Positions 34,528-47,417 are shown, counted from the stretch's first letter. The stretch: DNA of 64,000 nucleotides from Eleginops maclovinus (GCF_036324505.1 NC_086350.1:25739257-25803256), one strand, 5' to 3'. Program-made: numbers and translations. The notes: generated from the sequence alone by a model not told the origin.

Positions 34528-34860
34528 TGGCGGCAGTGGTCTAGTCTGTAGGGACTTGGACTTTGGACTGCTGGTTCACGTCCTGATCGGAACAAGAAAG
34601 ACTGAGTGTGGACTGGTACTGGAGAGGAGCCAGATCACCTCCTGGGCCACTGCCGAGGTGTCCTTGAGCTAGGCACCGAACCCCCAACTGCTCCCTGGCC
34701 CCAGCTAGACGGCTGCCTCTCCGCTCTGGATCCTCTCGATGCATGTGCATATGTATTCTGTAACTGTGTGTGAATTTACGTGTGCGCATGTGCGTGTGTA
34801 AAAAACCTGAGTGGGAAACTGAATTTCCCTGATTAATAAAGGTCCATCTTCTTCTTCTAT
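34528..34860 (+). mobile_element. tRNA-derived SINE with LINE-like tail
   Basis: The A-box-like tggtctagtctgtaggga and the B-box-like ggttcacgtcc mark a tRNA-derived head, followed by a body (gagctaggcaccgaaccccc) and a tail ctgaatttccctgattaata plus aaggtccatc shared with 5940 and 7985. It ends in a cttcttctt-rich run. This copy shows head and tail together, so it links the isolated tails to this SINE or its LINE partner. Confidence 0.75.
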
Positions 34861-34869
34861 CTTCTTTTG

Positions 34870-35990
34870 AAAGTTAAATGAATGGTTGCATGCACATTTG
34901 GATAAGGGATATCTTGTAATATGTACAGCAGATGCTGAGCGAGGGAGAGCACATGGCAGCTGTAGGGGGGGGGGATTTCATAAACAGAGGAATCCAGAAA
35001 ACTTCACAGAGAAAACACGGAGACTGGCACAGCCTGAGACAGATAAAACGCAGACCCCCTGTCCATACCAAGGGCAACACATACACACACGCACGCACGC
35101 GCACACACCATTACTATTACTAAATGTCCACTCCTTTTGAAGTCCATGCATCAGTTTTTTATGCAGGCTTTCTTCAAACTTTTCTTGAACTTGATAAAAG
35201 CCTAATAGAACTGTTCAATCCAACAGGTAGGTTTTTTTTTTAATGAGTTATGTTGCTAGTTCCTGTAAAAACATGTAATCAGCAACCTAATCTGAAATGT
35301 GTCCCACGCTCAGAGATTTGAAATACAAAATAGTATAATTTACAAAGCATTTACTAATGTTTCTTCAAATACAATTTTGACTCCTTGAGGGTGACAGTAT
35401 ATTAACAACTGGAAGGCACAGCTGGAACTGAACCGTGGTTTCCCCTTTCCTGTATTTCATCAATGTAATCCTGGTAGTAACGTCACTGTAAGGAAATATG
35501 GAAACCTTTGTGTTCTAATGACCTAATCCCGTTACATGTAATCTGTTACTGTCCAAGCCTAAATCCAGTTTTTCTTTCATTTCAAAATGTCCGTTACTTA
35601 AAATCCATCTGCTGGTATCAAACCCAGGTCTGATGCATGTATTCCCCAGATGTAAAATCTCTCTTCCTCACTTTGCAAACTAACTGGGATCATTCTTGTA
35701 TAAGGTGACATGAGGCCAGGGATTGCTGTGGGACTAAAAACATTACGTGTCATATTGACGCTGACAAATAAACTGCATTTAATGTGCAATGCTTCCTTCG
35801 AATGCTCTATCCACTTAAAAAAGTCAGTATCTCTGCCAATTTCAAATCCCTGTGCATCCGTATTTAGAAGAGCTCAAGCCCCCAAGAAGTGAGCTTGGCA
35901 TTAAAGCAACTTTCATAGTGTTTCCATATAATTTCTTTCTGAGTCTGTGACATCCATTTATTTGACTTATATTGGAAAGGAATCAGTGTA
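34870..35990. other. No gene recognised
   Basis: Non-coding; a short CA/GCAC run near 35,080-35,106. Confidence 0.4.
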
Positions 35991-35999
35991 TATTTAGTT

Positions 36000-36250
36000 T
36001 AGCTAAATCCACTACCAAGTATGAAGCACTTTTTGATCTAAAAGCTGAATCCATAATTTTCTCTCTCCAATCACGCAGCCTAGACGCTGTGGATCGGAGG
36101 CGGGGCTTAAGGAAAACTCAAGTACGCATGCCCTATGGGCCGAAGTCCCCTGATGATCCATTTTTAGGTTTATGCACCACTGAGCAACTCTCATAGGAAC
36201 GAACAGGGCCCCGCCTCCAACGCTGTATCCAGTTCTCTATATACATCCAT
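36000..36250 (+). repeat. Dispersed repeat family D, copy 3
   Basis: It contains gaacgaacagggccccgcct, ccaacgctgtatccagttct and ctatatacatccatag, with a left part shared with copy 2. Confidence 0.65.
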
Positions 36251-36259
36251 AGTGCTCCC

Positions 36260-37100
36260 AGAGACAAGTAAACTCATCTTCATATTTAAGGAAGGGTTAT
36301 ATATTTAGAAAATTAAATGTCAAAATTACAATTCAGTTTGCAGATTGCTTGGCTGTGTTCAGCAGAGAATCAAAAACAGTGCTGAATCGTTTTTTTTCCG
36401 TGTGTAACCTCTTTTCTATTCCCTGGACAGGGTTATTTTTAACCTCACCCAGGGAGCGTTAACAGATCTCCACAATGTCCTGCTTCATACTTATAGAATT
36501 TCACACGTATACACTGGTGCCCAGGTGCCTGAGAATCCTCTGTGCTGGCCTGTGTGGCTGATGCAGATTTAAAACCCACACATTTACAGCATCAAATAAT
36601 ATATACTGCCAACTGATCATTTGCTAAACCCTCCTCTGAACAGCAATTGTCCAATCACAACTACCCAGATCAGGTTTATCTTTTATTTCTAAATTACTAG
36701 AGTGGGGGGTGCATGGGGTTCCAGTAAGAGGGATGATTCTGAAGGTTATGTCATTTTTTAGCATTTTGAAAAAACTGGAACGACCCAATAAGGAATGCAA
36801 TAAACTGTTTTTCTTCTCCAACACAAGATGCTTTCATGACAACCCCATGAAGTTGTACCATGATTTTACTTCAAGACCAATGAAACTGTGTTGTCCCACA
36901 TCAGAGTTTAAGATAATGTTAGGCCTGTTGTTTTGCTCTTTATTGGATTAAGGTTAATTGACAAAATCCACCAAACTCATTACCTGAGATAGAGTTCCTG
37001 ATTTGTTAGCCCTCATCCTTAATCCTTCTCTTTTTCTTTTTCTTTAAAAAGCAAACTACAAATAATAAAGACCACACAAACATTGTATGCCTTCAGATGA
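36260..37100. other. No gene recognised
   Basis: Non-coding flank of the L1-type LINE. Confidence 0.4.
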
Positions 37101-37256
37101 CAAGATATCTTCCGGTCTGAGGTGTGCTGAGTAGACGCATAGGCAGCTGGCTCCCATGACTTAACTTTTAGTTTGCCTTTTAAGCCTCTCCTTTTAAGGA
37201 GTTTTAGTTCGCAAAGGACTAGCATAACTGTACCCACTATTTCTTACATCTCGACT

Positions 37257-38052
37257 ATGTCTAAAACAAAGGGCAAGCAAGATAAAGATGCCTCTTCTTT
37301 GCCTGCTAGCGTCACGCTAGCGAGACTTAGCTCTATGTTAGAAGAGCACAGGAAAACTTTATCTGCAGACTTTAAGTCATCTTTTGAGGTATTTAGGACC
37401 ACACTGGACGGCTTGCACTCGACTGTTACAGATCATGGGCAGCGGATCAGTTCTTTGGAAGACAACTCTAATGAGGTGGATGGTCGTCTCCAAAAACTAG
37501 AGGACGCATGTGCTACCCTCCAACAAGACAACGTGTTGCTCAGAACGAAGCTAGCCGACCTGGAGGGACGCAATAGGCGCCAAAACATCAGGATTATTGG
37601 CCTACCTGAGTCGCTTGAGGGGTCACGACCAACCGCGTTCTTTTCCCAACTACTTGTGGATGTCTTTGGCAGGGAGATCCTCTCTTCACCCCCTGAGCTT
37701 AATCGTGCCCACCCTTGCACCCAAGCCTGCTACAGTAGATAAGCCGCGGCCTGTCATCATACGCCTCCATCGCTTCCAAGTTAAGGACCTGCTCGTCCGT
37801 GAGGCTCACAGACGGGCTGACCTGTTCTACAAGGAGCACAAGATCCGATTCTACGAAGACTACAGCCTGGACGTTCTGAGGTAATGAGCGGAATACAAAA
37901 ACTCCATGGCAGAACTTTACAAGCAAGGGTACAAACCAGCCCTCCTGTATCCAGTCAAGCTCCGTATCACCCTACCCAGCGGCGAGAAGAAATGGATCCA
38001 GTCTGTTTCGGAGGCTGGCAAGTTTGTCCAGAACTCGAACCAAAATGCGTAA
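37257..38052 (+). pseudogene. L1-type ORF1 protein, broken
   Basis: ORF1 encodes the RNA-binding chaperone of L1 elements. The ATG at 37257 (MSKTKGKQDKDASS) opens a helical, coiled-coil region (VDGRLQKLEDACATLQQDN), then the L1 RRM-type core begins NRRQNIRIIGLPESLEG. A frameshift near 37,700-37,725 moves the frame (DKPRPVIIRLHRFQVKDLL). A stop at about 37,882 interrupts it, and the last part (KPALLYPVKLRITLPSGEKK) ends at a TAA at 38052. An ATG at 37173 would add a 28-residue leader but is less family-like. Confidence 0.85.
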
Positions 38053-38784
38053 GCTAGTGAACCCATATACAAACCTATGCAAAATAAACGGTATCGTTAA
38101 TGCCTTAAATATGTGGGAAGGCAAGGTGTGATCTTTCCAGTGTAATCCTGTTTTCTGACATCAATGTTAGCTATGCGCTTGCCCTTGGTGCGGCTAAACG
38201 TGATGCTAGCCATTTGAAGTTGTTTGCAGGGTAGACGTTATCGTTACAGAAACGTTATGTTTAGTCGTATTTTCAATAGGTTTTCAATAGCAGACGTGTT
38301 CAAATAATATCTAATGCCTAATGCACTAGTTGATGTTTATCTTCTGGTATTTAAGATGCAATGTTTTCCTTTAAGTTAACTAAGTCGTGGGATCAGCGCG
38401 ATAGATTTGAGGAAGTATCAATAGATGCTGATCAGTGAATCAGTGAGTTTCATGCTGCTGCTGGTTCCTGCAGCAGCAACGATGTTTGGGTTGGGTTGCG
38501 TGGGGGGAGAGTGGTGTGTTTTTGTCACTGTTTTGTAAGCTTTCTTTTATTGTACGTTATTTGTATTTTTCTATTGTATTTGTGCTACTGCTACTATAAT
38601 TCGCAATGTTAGACCCAGACAAGTGATTTATTCCCCCTCTTTGGCGCTTTGTTGTGAGCGGCGATGGGCGGGGACACTCATAGAGGCAACATTTCCACTC
38701 ACACAGTCAATCCCATCATATGATGTCTAGTGCAGTCTCCTTCTCTGCACCAAGTGGTGCTGTTCGATTTACTAGTTAGAATGT

Positions 38785-41700
38785 TGGAGGCCTGAACTCT
38801 CCTGCTAAGTGCAACAGAGTGATTAACCATCTTAAAACCCTTAACACTAAAATAGCCTTTTTACGAAGACTCGCCTTAAGCCATTAGACCACGTTAAACT
38901 TAAGAGAGGTTGGGTGGGGCAACTTTATCACTCTTCATTTTCAAGCAAGGCACGTGGGGCGGCTATTCTGATTCATAAATCAATCCCACTGTCCAATGTC
39001 AACTGTCATTTCAGACCCTAATGGATGTTTTGTAATTGTTACAGGCAAAATTGGAGCCAATAACCTGGTGTTGGCAAATGTGTATGGCCCAAATTGGGAT
39101 AATGAGAACTTTTTTTTCTCTCTCCCTGACCTAAACTCTCACCAGCTTATCCTTGGTGGTGACTTCAACTGCTGTCTTGACCCCTCGCTTGATTGTTCAT
39201 CTAGCAGGCCTTGTGTTCCATCTAAATCATCTCAAGTTATCCAGCTATTCATGGAACAGTATGCTTTAACCCTAGCACCAAGTAGTTCTCATTTTTCTCA
39301 CCTGTAAATGGCACATTCTCACGAATGATTTCTTTCTAATTGATAGTAAACTCCTCTCCTCTGTCACGTCGTATTCCTACAGTCCCATTGTAATTTCAGA
39401 TCATGCAGCCGTCGTCATGGATCTCCTTCCCAGGCAGATCTCTTTCCCGCTCTCCCTGGCGCTTTAATTTGCTGTACTTTCTGACACCAACTTTATTAAC
39501 ACAATTAACAGTTGTATTGATCTTTTCATATCTACTAATGCCAATCCAGATATATCTGCAGCAGCTATATGGGAGTCATGTAAAGCTTACTCAAGAGGTG
39601 AAATAATATCTTACTCTGCTTATCAGAGAAAGATTGTTAGGGAAAAGAAAGTCTCTCTCTCTCCAAGGACATAGCAGAGCTGCATTCACACCTGATGCTG
39701 ATGTTTTCAAAGAACTACTCACAAAGAAAGCAGAATATGACATCCAATGAAACAGCATATTCCATTCTAAAAACACGTCATACTTACTATGAGTTTGGAG
39801 ATAGACCTAAATTGCTTGCTCACCAAATTCGGCAGTCCTCCTCATCAATGCACATCGACCAGATTGACACAGATATTGGAATAACTATTAACCCTCAATC
39901 CATTAATAACCAGATCAGAGATTTTTATGCTTCATTATTCCTCTGAGTGCCCAAATAGCAAAACACAATACGAACACTTTTTTAGTTCCTTAGATATCCT
40001 TCCATCAACTCTGAAGTGGCATCTAGTCTGGACGCACCGTTCACAATAGACGAACTTAGGAGTGCTTTAATGTTTATGCAGAATGGGAAAAGTCCTGGCC
40101 CTGACGGTTTCCCTGCTGAATTTTTAAAAACATTAGCAGATACACTGTCCCCACTGCTACTTAACATGTTTAATGAATTGCTGCAAAGAGGCACACTCCC
40201 TCTCACGCTATGTCAGGCTACTATCTCTCTTATCTAGAAAAAGGATAGAGACCCATTGTCCTGTAGTAATTATCGCCCTATCTCTCTTCTTTGTACAGAT
40301 GTCAAAATACTGGCTAAAATGCTGGCTAGACGTCTAGAGTGTGTCCTTCCAAATATCATCGCCGCAGACCAAACAGGGTTTATAAAGAACAGACATTCCT
40401 TTCACAATATCAGGTGACTTTTTGATATTCTGTATTCACCCACAACCTCTGACAACCCTGAGCTGGTCATCTCAATGGATGCTGAAAAGGCATTTGATCG
40501 TGTGGAGTGGCCCTACCTGTTCTGCACCTTGAAATGTTTTGGCTTTGGCAATACATTTATATCATGGATTAAGCTTTTGTATACATCCCCCCTTGCTTGT
40601 GTCCGCACAAATATTGACTATTCTGGTTATTTCTCCCTCAAACATGGTACCCGACAGGGCTGCCCACTCTCTCCATTACTGTCATTGCCATTGAACCTCT
40701 AGCAGTAGCTCTAAGGTCAAGTCAGATGCAGGGCATCTCAAGAGGCGGTATAGAACATAAGGTATCTCTGTACGCCGATGACCTCCTGGTCTTTCTTTCT
40801 TGTCCAGACAAATCTATCCCCCTCGTACTTACTGTGTTGAAAGACTTTGGGCATATCTCAGGTTATAAATTAAATCTGCATAAAAGCGAACTTATGCCAG
40901 TTAATGCGGCTGCCACAGCCTGTCCCTTCTCAAAATTACCATTCAGAACGTCTCTGGAGCACTTTAAATATTTGGGTGTCTGTGTAACAAAAAACTATTC
41001 AGAACTATTTAAAAGTAACTTCTCACCTCTTTTAGCCAGGCTATAACAAGACATCCATCGGTGGTCACTCTTGCCTCTGTCTCTCGCTGGTCGTATAAAT
41101 TGTATTAAAATGAATGTGCTGCCCAAGTTCTTGTATCTTTTCCAGTGCATACCTATTTTCCTCCCTAAACCCTTTTCCCACTCTCTTGATAGCTCAATCT
41201 CACAATTTAGTTGGAACAAAAGCACCCCTAGAATCAAAAAATCAATTCTACAAACACCTAAACAGTTCGGCGGCCTAGCTCTACCCAACTACCTGCTTTA
41301 TTATGGACTGCAAACATTAGAAATATATTGCACTGGCGCCAAACCAACAACCAATTTCATCATGGCTGCAGGTTGAGGAAGCCTCATGTAGTACCTCCTC
41401 TCTGATGTCCCTGCTGTGCCTCCCCCTGACTTCGTCACCATCTGCACACTCCAGTGGTGTTGAAGTGAAAAACTGCCTTAGAATCTGGAATCAGTTCAGT
41501 CGGCACTTTAGGCTACAGGTAATACTTGTCATGGCCCCAGTACATTATAACCCTCTATTCACTCCGTCAGTTATTGACAAGGCTTTTTTGATATGGAAAG
41601 ACCAAGGGATTGTGTCAATAAAACAGCTTTACATTAGTGGCATATTTGCTTCCTTTGACCAGCTAACTCAAGCTTTCAATTTGCAGCGCACTCATTTCTT

Positions 41701-42610
41701 TAGATATTTGCAAGTCAGAGATTTTGTTCGCAAACATTTTCCTGGCTTCCCTGCCCTCCCTTCCCCTACTCTCACTGATGCCATACTTGATGTTAACCAG
41801 AGTCTCAAAGGTTCGATTTCAATACTGTACAATACACTTCTCAAAAGTCAGACAAAAACCTCTGATGCGTTGCGCATTGCTTGGTCTGCAGAGCTTGGTG
41901 AGGATATAGGTCCTGCTGCCTGGAGCATGCTCTGAGTTGGGTCCACTCGTCGTCCGTCTGTGCTCGCCATGGAGTTTTACAGTGCAAAGTGATTCACAGA
42001 GTTCACTGGTCTGAAAGCAAGCTTGCTCGTATCTACCCTGAGATTGATCCAAACTGTGACAAATGTCACCAAGGACCAGCCAATCTCAGTCATATGTTCT
42101 GGTATTGCCCCACCCTTGCTCCCTTCTGGACATGCGTTTTTGACTCCCTCTCAGCCATCACATCTGCCAAACATTCAACCATCACCATTGCTTGCCCTGT
42201 TTGGTGTCCTACCCATTGACCTCTCACTGCCGTCCTATTTTACTGAGCTTGTTGCCTTTCTCACACTGCTAGCAAGACATGCGTATCTGTTGCGGTGGAA
42301 AAGCCCTTGCCCCCCCTCTCACTCTCAATGGATAAAGGATGCGCTTCATTTTATGAGACTGGAGAAAATGAAATACTCCCTTCGTTTCTTAGAACAGAAA
42401 TTCTATAAAATCTGGCAACCTTTCCTAGATCATGTCCGGTCTCTCCATATAGACATTGACCCTGATGTCTTGACAATGGTTATATTCCCTCCTATAAGTA
42501 GCTGTAGCACAGTAGCTGTTTTTGTTTTATTTATTCATTTTTATTTTATTTATCTCTCTCTTGATTTTACTTTATTTTTGTGTTATTTGTTTGTCTCTGT
42601 GAGCGTATGA
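38785..42610 (+). pseudogene. L1-type ORF2 (endonuclease + reverse transcriptase), broken
   Basis: Domains in order: an AP-endonuclease start (GLNSPAKCNRVINHLKTL), GWVGQLYHSSF, ISDPNGCFVIVTGK, VLANVYGPNWDNENF and LILGGDFNCCLDPSLD; the reverse transcriptase with GKSPGPDGFPAEFLKTL, NYRPISLL, DQTGFIKNRHS, MDAEKAFDRVEW, RQGCPLSPLL and the catalytic YADDLLVFL near 40,760-40,790; then the C-terminal region (LSLAGRINCIKMNVLPKFLY, CHQGPANLSHMFWYC). There are stops at about 40,236, 40,418 and 41,044 and several frameshifts (about 38,870; 39,305; 40,700; 41,376). Fish L1/Tx1-type ORF2 is the best match. Confidence 0.88.
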
Positions 42611-42999
42611 GCATGCATGACTTGTATGTAAGTATGTCTATGTATGTGAAGGCATGCATGGCCTATATCAGACTACCACTACCACTATTACCGGTATCAA
42701 AATCCATTAAACTCTATTTCACTGATACTTATCTGTAATGGAGGAATGGAGTGGGGGGTTTCACAGAATGAATCTTTGTATTAATGCCGCTTAATGCATG
42801 AGGTGTAATATGTACAGTATCTGTTATGCTCAAAATCCCACTAATAAATCATTAAACAAACATTAAAAAGATATCAGGGAGAAATAGGTACCAAGGTTCC
42901 CGGTGAGATATAAAAGTGGACATCGAGGTTCATGGTCTGCACCTAATCCAGTGATTAACATATCCCCTTTTTCTTGGAGGATTCCAGTGAAACCCTCTT

Positions 43000-43200
43000 C
43001 ATTTGTAACACACATTTAACCCGTCCCAGTTCTAGGAAGCAGAGGGCAGCTACTACACTGTGCCTGGGGAGCAGAGAGTCCTTGCTGAAGGACACCATTG
43101 CAGGGCCCAGGAAGTGAACTGGGACCTCTCCAACACCAGTCTATCATCCTTACTTGGGCTGTTCGACCCTCAAGACTGAGCTACTGCCCCCCCACTGAGC
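43000..43200 (-). mobile_element. tRNA-headed SINE, minus strand
   Basis: The minus strand reads ggcagtagctcagtcttgag and ggtcgaacagcccaag, an A/B-box-like head, with gaggtcccagttcacttcct downstream. Diverged copy of the SINE family seen at 44.9 and 22.1 kb. Confidence 0.55.
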
Positions 43201-43209
43201 TACTGCTAT

Positions 43210-44330
43210 ACCTTATGATACTATAATATAATGCTTTGGCTAACTTTCTCTTGCAATAAAGATACTTTTTATTTCCATGATGTTTAACTTATTGATAGTG
43301 TTAGTCTTAGTTAGGATCCCCATCAGCACTAGCATGAGCAGTGGCTATTATTTATGGGGTCATCACACACACAGTCAGAAAAACAAGCTCATCATTTCAT
43401 GCAATTACAATTCAGTATGAAGTGAAAACAGAAATGATCATTCTATTATAACCACCATTAAGCCGAACATATACAATACAATCAGTTGTACATACCCACA
43501 GCCACATTTTAATTATACTTTATAACACAATGATGTTTTTTATCAAACTTTGAAATGTACGTGGGGAATTTTCCTGAATAATATGGACCGGCAAAGAATT
43601 TCAGCTGACCATGACTCTGTATATGACTGTTTTGCCTGGGACATGAAGCTTTAGCCACAGACATTCAGCACACTATCTGGCATAGCTTTAACGCTATAAC
43701 AAATCATTTTATTTTGATTTCAAATTTTCTGTTCCTAATCCGATAAAGGCTCAAACATGTAAGGTTGGATGCCAATAGCCTCCATGGTTCATCTCTCACA
43801 ATTTTCGCAACCTCACTTACTTCTGTGTGCTCTGAGGCAGCCATGGAATGCTCCTTGTAAACCAGCCAATCAGAGCAGAGCTCATCATCATTATTTAAAC
43901 GAGCCCCCAAATAAGTAAATGAGGCCTGTTTCATTCTAGGACCAAATCATAGGGTTGTAAATGGTCCTGTAAAACGGCATCTGGACATTTTTTGGATCAA
44001 CCAAAGTTATATACCTTCTTTAAGACATCAGAGAACAATTAAAATACCAGATAGACGCTTTCTATGGAACCTTTAAATAAAGCAAAACCAACACTAACAA
44101 AAATGTGAAAGGTCAGCTCTGTTTACTCATGTTTTCATTTTGTCCCGATCGTATTCTCATTGTTGGGTGGTCAGATAGACACTCCTTAGATTGTGGCAAG
44201 CAGGGACAAACCCTGCAATCTACTGTACTGTATACAAATGAGTTCAATCGTGTTCCATTCAGTTGAAGTAGACTGACGAGAGTAATGAGCTGACAGACTG
44301 TTCCTACTTCACTTAGCATCACATGACTTG
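43210..44330. other. No gene recognised
   Basis: Non-coding; nothing classifiable. Confidence 0.4.
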
Positions 44331-44333
44331 CCG

Positions 44334-44340
44334 GTGTGTG

Positions 44341-44373
<33 letters not shown>
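44334..44373. repeat. (TG)n microsatellite
   Basis: About 40 bases of TG. Confidence 0.95.
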
Positions 44374-44374
<1 letters not shown>

Positions 44375-44924
44375 ACCCCTGTGAAGTACAGACTTTCTGG
44401 TTAATCTCCAGCTGGCCAGTAAGCAGCTTAACTGTCACTGGAGTGCTGCAGGCTAATTACTAGTTTTTAGCTAGTCTAATATGGTTCAGAGTGACACATA
44501 ACCAGAGTGAATGAGCCCCTACTCATGTAAAGATATTATATATCATACACATAGATGTTTAGCTGAAAGGTTTCCGTGCCTACATTTAAATGTGGAAGTG
44601 AAAATGTGTGTACAGTTTATATTAGTCTTGTAAACCACCAAATTCTCAGATGACACAACGTTATAAAAGAATCGGTGTTATTGGGGAGAGCTGATTGTAT
44701 CCAGGTCTGTGACTACACAGTTGGCCGGTGAGCAGTATGTGCACGCAGGGAAATTGTGTCATTAGGTTAACCCTTTGTGGAGGGTTAAGCTGCTGCATGG
44801 GCAGGTATAGACACACATGTTTTAATCTGTGACCACAACCTGTTGATAGTGTTACACCATCCTCTGATCGACGCTGAGGTAAACATTGGGAACGGCTTCC
44901 AAACTGTTACGTAGATAGAATCGG

Positions 44925-45125
44925 AGGATGAAACCCTCTTTATTAGTCACATACATGCACACAGCAGAGCACACACAGTGAAATTGGTCCTCTGCATTTA
45001 GGGAAGGTGAACTGGGACCTCTCCAAGTAGCAGTCCACTTTCCATATTTTTTCAAGTCTGTTTGGGGACTTGAACCGGCGACCCTACGCTTCCCAGTCCA
45101 AGCCCTTACTTACTGAGCCACTGCT
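44925..45125 (-). mobile_element. tRNA-headed SINE, minus strand
   Basis: The minus strand begins ccagcagtggctcagtaagt (A box) and continues gtagggtcgccggttcaagt (B box), with gaggtcccagttcaccttcc in the body. It is the best-preserved head of this SINE family in the window. Confidence 0.75.
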
Positions 45126-45299
45126 GGACACTCGTAGACACGTAGACTCAAGACAAGGATTCTAGCAGCTCTGTGAGACTGTACTAAGGCGTAGTGCTGA
45201 TTTGAGCTCTCAGACATTGGTTGGGTTGAATTGAACTGTTAACGTTGAACCCATATTATTTAAAGCACCAATGAAACTGTTAGGTCAAAATTACACCTG

Positions 45300-45860
45300 G
45301 GTCCCATTTGGGAACCCACTCCAATGCTGCCATGCCACCAACCCGGATCCGGAGGTGGAGCTGATAAAGATCTGGTTTTTCGTGTTTCCACCGCAGCGGC
45401 GCCGGCTTTAAGCGCAGAAAACCAGATCTTGGCTGACCCCACTCGGCTGCCCGGCCAGAACCATATACGTAACGTTTACCTCGCAGGCGAGGGCGGGATT
45501 AACCTGATCAACAACAACAGAAAGCCGCACATTTTATTTAGCAACACACACAACGACGAACCACTATGGATGCCACCACAGTGGACCACTGAAGAGACAC
45601 ACTACCTCCTCGGGATGCTTGGTGCATGCAGAGGCTAACAACAGCTAGCACTAGATGATCGTACATGACGTGCAGCGTATATTCACCTTCTTTCTCACTA
45701 AACATGAAACATTAATGGTGACGTCATTGCGTGGCTCCTCTCGGTCTCTGGTCAGTGAAAAACCAAACTGGTTCTTAACTGGTTGGCAAGTTGAACCAAC
45801 TGCGAAACAAACTAGGCACACAACTAGAATGGAACTAATGCCAGTGGAAATGTGTGAGGA
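45300..45860. other. GC-rich unclassified region with a possible Myb/SANT-like ORF end
   Basis: A plus-strand 104-codon ORF (45324..45638) ends PPQWTTEETHYLLGMLGACR. The WTTEET..LL phrase recalls Myb/SANT-like DNA-binding domains of Harbinger-type proteins, but only the first helix is present before the stop. agatctggtttt and aaaaccagatct form an inverted pair inside it. Neither terminal repeats nor a target duplication were seen. Confidence 0.25.
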
Positions 45861-45949
45861 CCTTTGAAGATCTCTCCCAAACTGAAGCGAGACACAATTT
45901 ACTCTTACATGTTATCTAACTGAAGCTTTAAACCATGGAGATTTACACA

Positions 45950-46060
45950 CAATTAAATTCCATCTTGCCCAGAGACATGTTTACTGCAGGGGGTGGGACT
46001 GAACCGGTGTTCCCCTGATTGGCAGATCCCCTAACCCCATTATTCCACTCTCATTGGCAA
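45950..46060 (-). mobile_element. SINE-like fragment, minus strand
   Basis: The plus strand has tgcagggggtgggactgaac, then cggtgttcccc, a diverged complement of a B-box region, followed by an A-box-like aatggggttaggggatct on the minus strand. Weakly supported. Confidence 0.35.
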
Positions 46061-46467
46061 CCAGTACAATTAACCTAGAATGCTGTTTGCTACCATCAAC
46101 CAGCTACTGCTCTCCCCTGATGCCCTCCACCCTACAGGAATGGGCAATATGACCTAAATCTATATCACTGTTTGTTTGTTTTTTGAACAGTCATGCTGTT
46201 CCTATTAGGTTTTGAGTTGTGAGGGAAACTGGACTCAAGAGTAATAAAAAATAGTTATCAATGAATAACATGTAATTAAAGGTGCCACATCATTAGCATA
46301 GATATAACATGGGGTTACATTACATTTTGAATAATTTAACATCTATGATGAACTGAAATCTGAATGAATGTTTTAAATCTAAACCCACATGAAAAAACAG
46401 ATGAAGATGAACACTTTTGCGCATTGTAGATGCTGTTCAACCAGGATTGTAGAACAAAAAGTTTACA

Positions 46468-46598
46468 CGGAAATGCCAATAACACCCAACTGTACTTTAC
46501 CACAACCAGATAACCCTTCAGTTCCTTTCCATCTGCCTGCACAACATAGAGCAGCATGAAAAGCAGCGTCACATAAAACATTTTCATATCCATAACAC
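46468..46598 (-). other. Small minus-strand ORF start with signal-peptide-like leader
   Basis: ATGs at 46611 and just downstream open MKMFYVTLLFMLLYVVQADG, a basic residue, a long hydrophobic core and a plausible cleavage site. The frame runs on to KELKGYLVV, followed by a GTAAAG that could be a donor. No downstream exon was recognised, so a leader exon of an unknown secreted protein and a chance ORF are both possible. Confidence 0.2.
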
Positions 46599-46799
46599 AT
46601 TTCACCTTCAAGTCAAGGATGTGTCCGATACAAAACGTAATGTTTGGTGTGTAAATCTTTATTTGTTACTAAATTGTTGCCTCTACACTCTGTATGCACA
46701 GCTGTCAGTGTGTTTGTCCTTACTGACCCAGAGCTGCCCTCGGATCATCTCCAGAGTTTAAGGCACCTTCACTGCTTAGTGTTTACAAAGCCTTAAAGA

Positions 46800-46854
<55 letters not shown>
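46800..46854. repeat. (CA)n microsatellite
   Basis: About 54 bases of pure CA. Confidence 0.97.
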
Positions 46855-46858
<4 letters not shown>

Positions 46859-47216
46859 ACTAAACACAGGCTTCATGTTCATCAGACCTGTGTTGGTGCA
46901 GATGACCAAAGCAAAAATAGATACAGAAATATAGGTGTATCCTGACACAATAGTTAGTCGTATCTCTGCATTAGCATGACACCATGCAACTGCATCAAGT
47001 GTCCAATCTCACACTTGCACACAGCAGGCAGAACACGTTGTTGTGAAACAAGCATTAACACAAGGAGAAAATTACAGTTGAAAATGTTAAAAGTCCACCA
47101 TCAACAACTTCAAGCAACAATTTGTTATTTTTGCAGATACAAAACCTTGAAACTCTAAAATGCACACACACAACAATGAGTTTGTATTTATTGAAAAGGA
47201 TGCATATAAATACTTA

Positions 47217-47417
47217 CAGCTCCGGAAAAAATGATGAGACCAATCTAAATGTGTCTTAAATCTTTATCTCTACATCTATGGCAGCCATTCCAGTGAGGTG
47301 AGAAATGTGTCAGTAGTTTATAGAATACAATAAAAAGCATTTAACTCAAAGACCTATACAAAATAAAACTAAAGAAAATGATAATGTTGAAGTGGTCTCT
47401 TCATTTTTCTGTGGCTG
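47217..47417. mobile_element. Tc1/mariner-type MITE, complete
   Basis: The terminal repeats cagctccggaaaaaatgatg (left) and cagccacagaaaaatgaaga (right, complemented) are flanked by TA on both sides. Same family as 27140..27364, inverted orientation. 201 bp, no ORF. Confidence 0.85.

Larger units (their letters stand above)
37110..42867 (+). mobile_element. Near full-length, inactive L1-clade LINE
   Basis: It holds 5' UTR, ORF1, an inter-ORF spacer of roughly 700 bp, ORF2 (endonuclease and reverse transcriptase) and a 3' UTR ending aaacaaacattaa. The octamer aagatatc stands just before the inferred start (37102-37109) and just after the end (42868-42875), a possible target duplication. About 5.8 kb is full length for the clade. 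Both ORFs are broken, so the copy cannot move itself. Confidence 0.85.

Noticed and set aside
37433..37720. Antisense ORF within the L1 ORF1
   Set aside because: Shadow of the sense coding frame.
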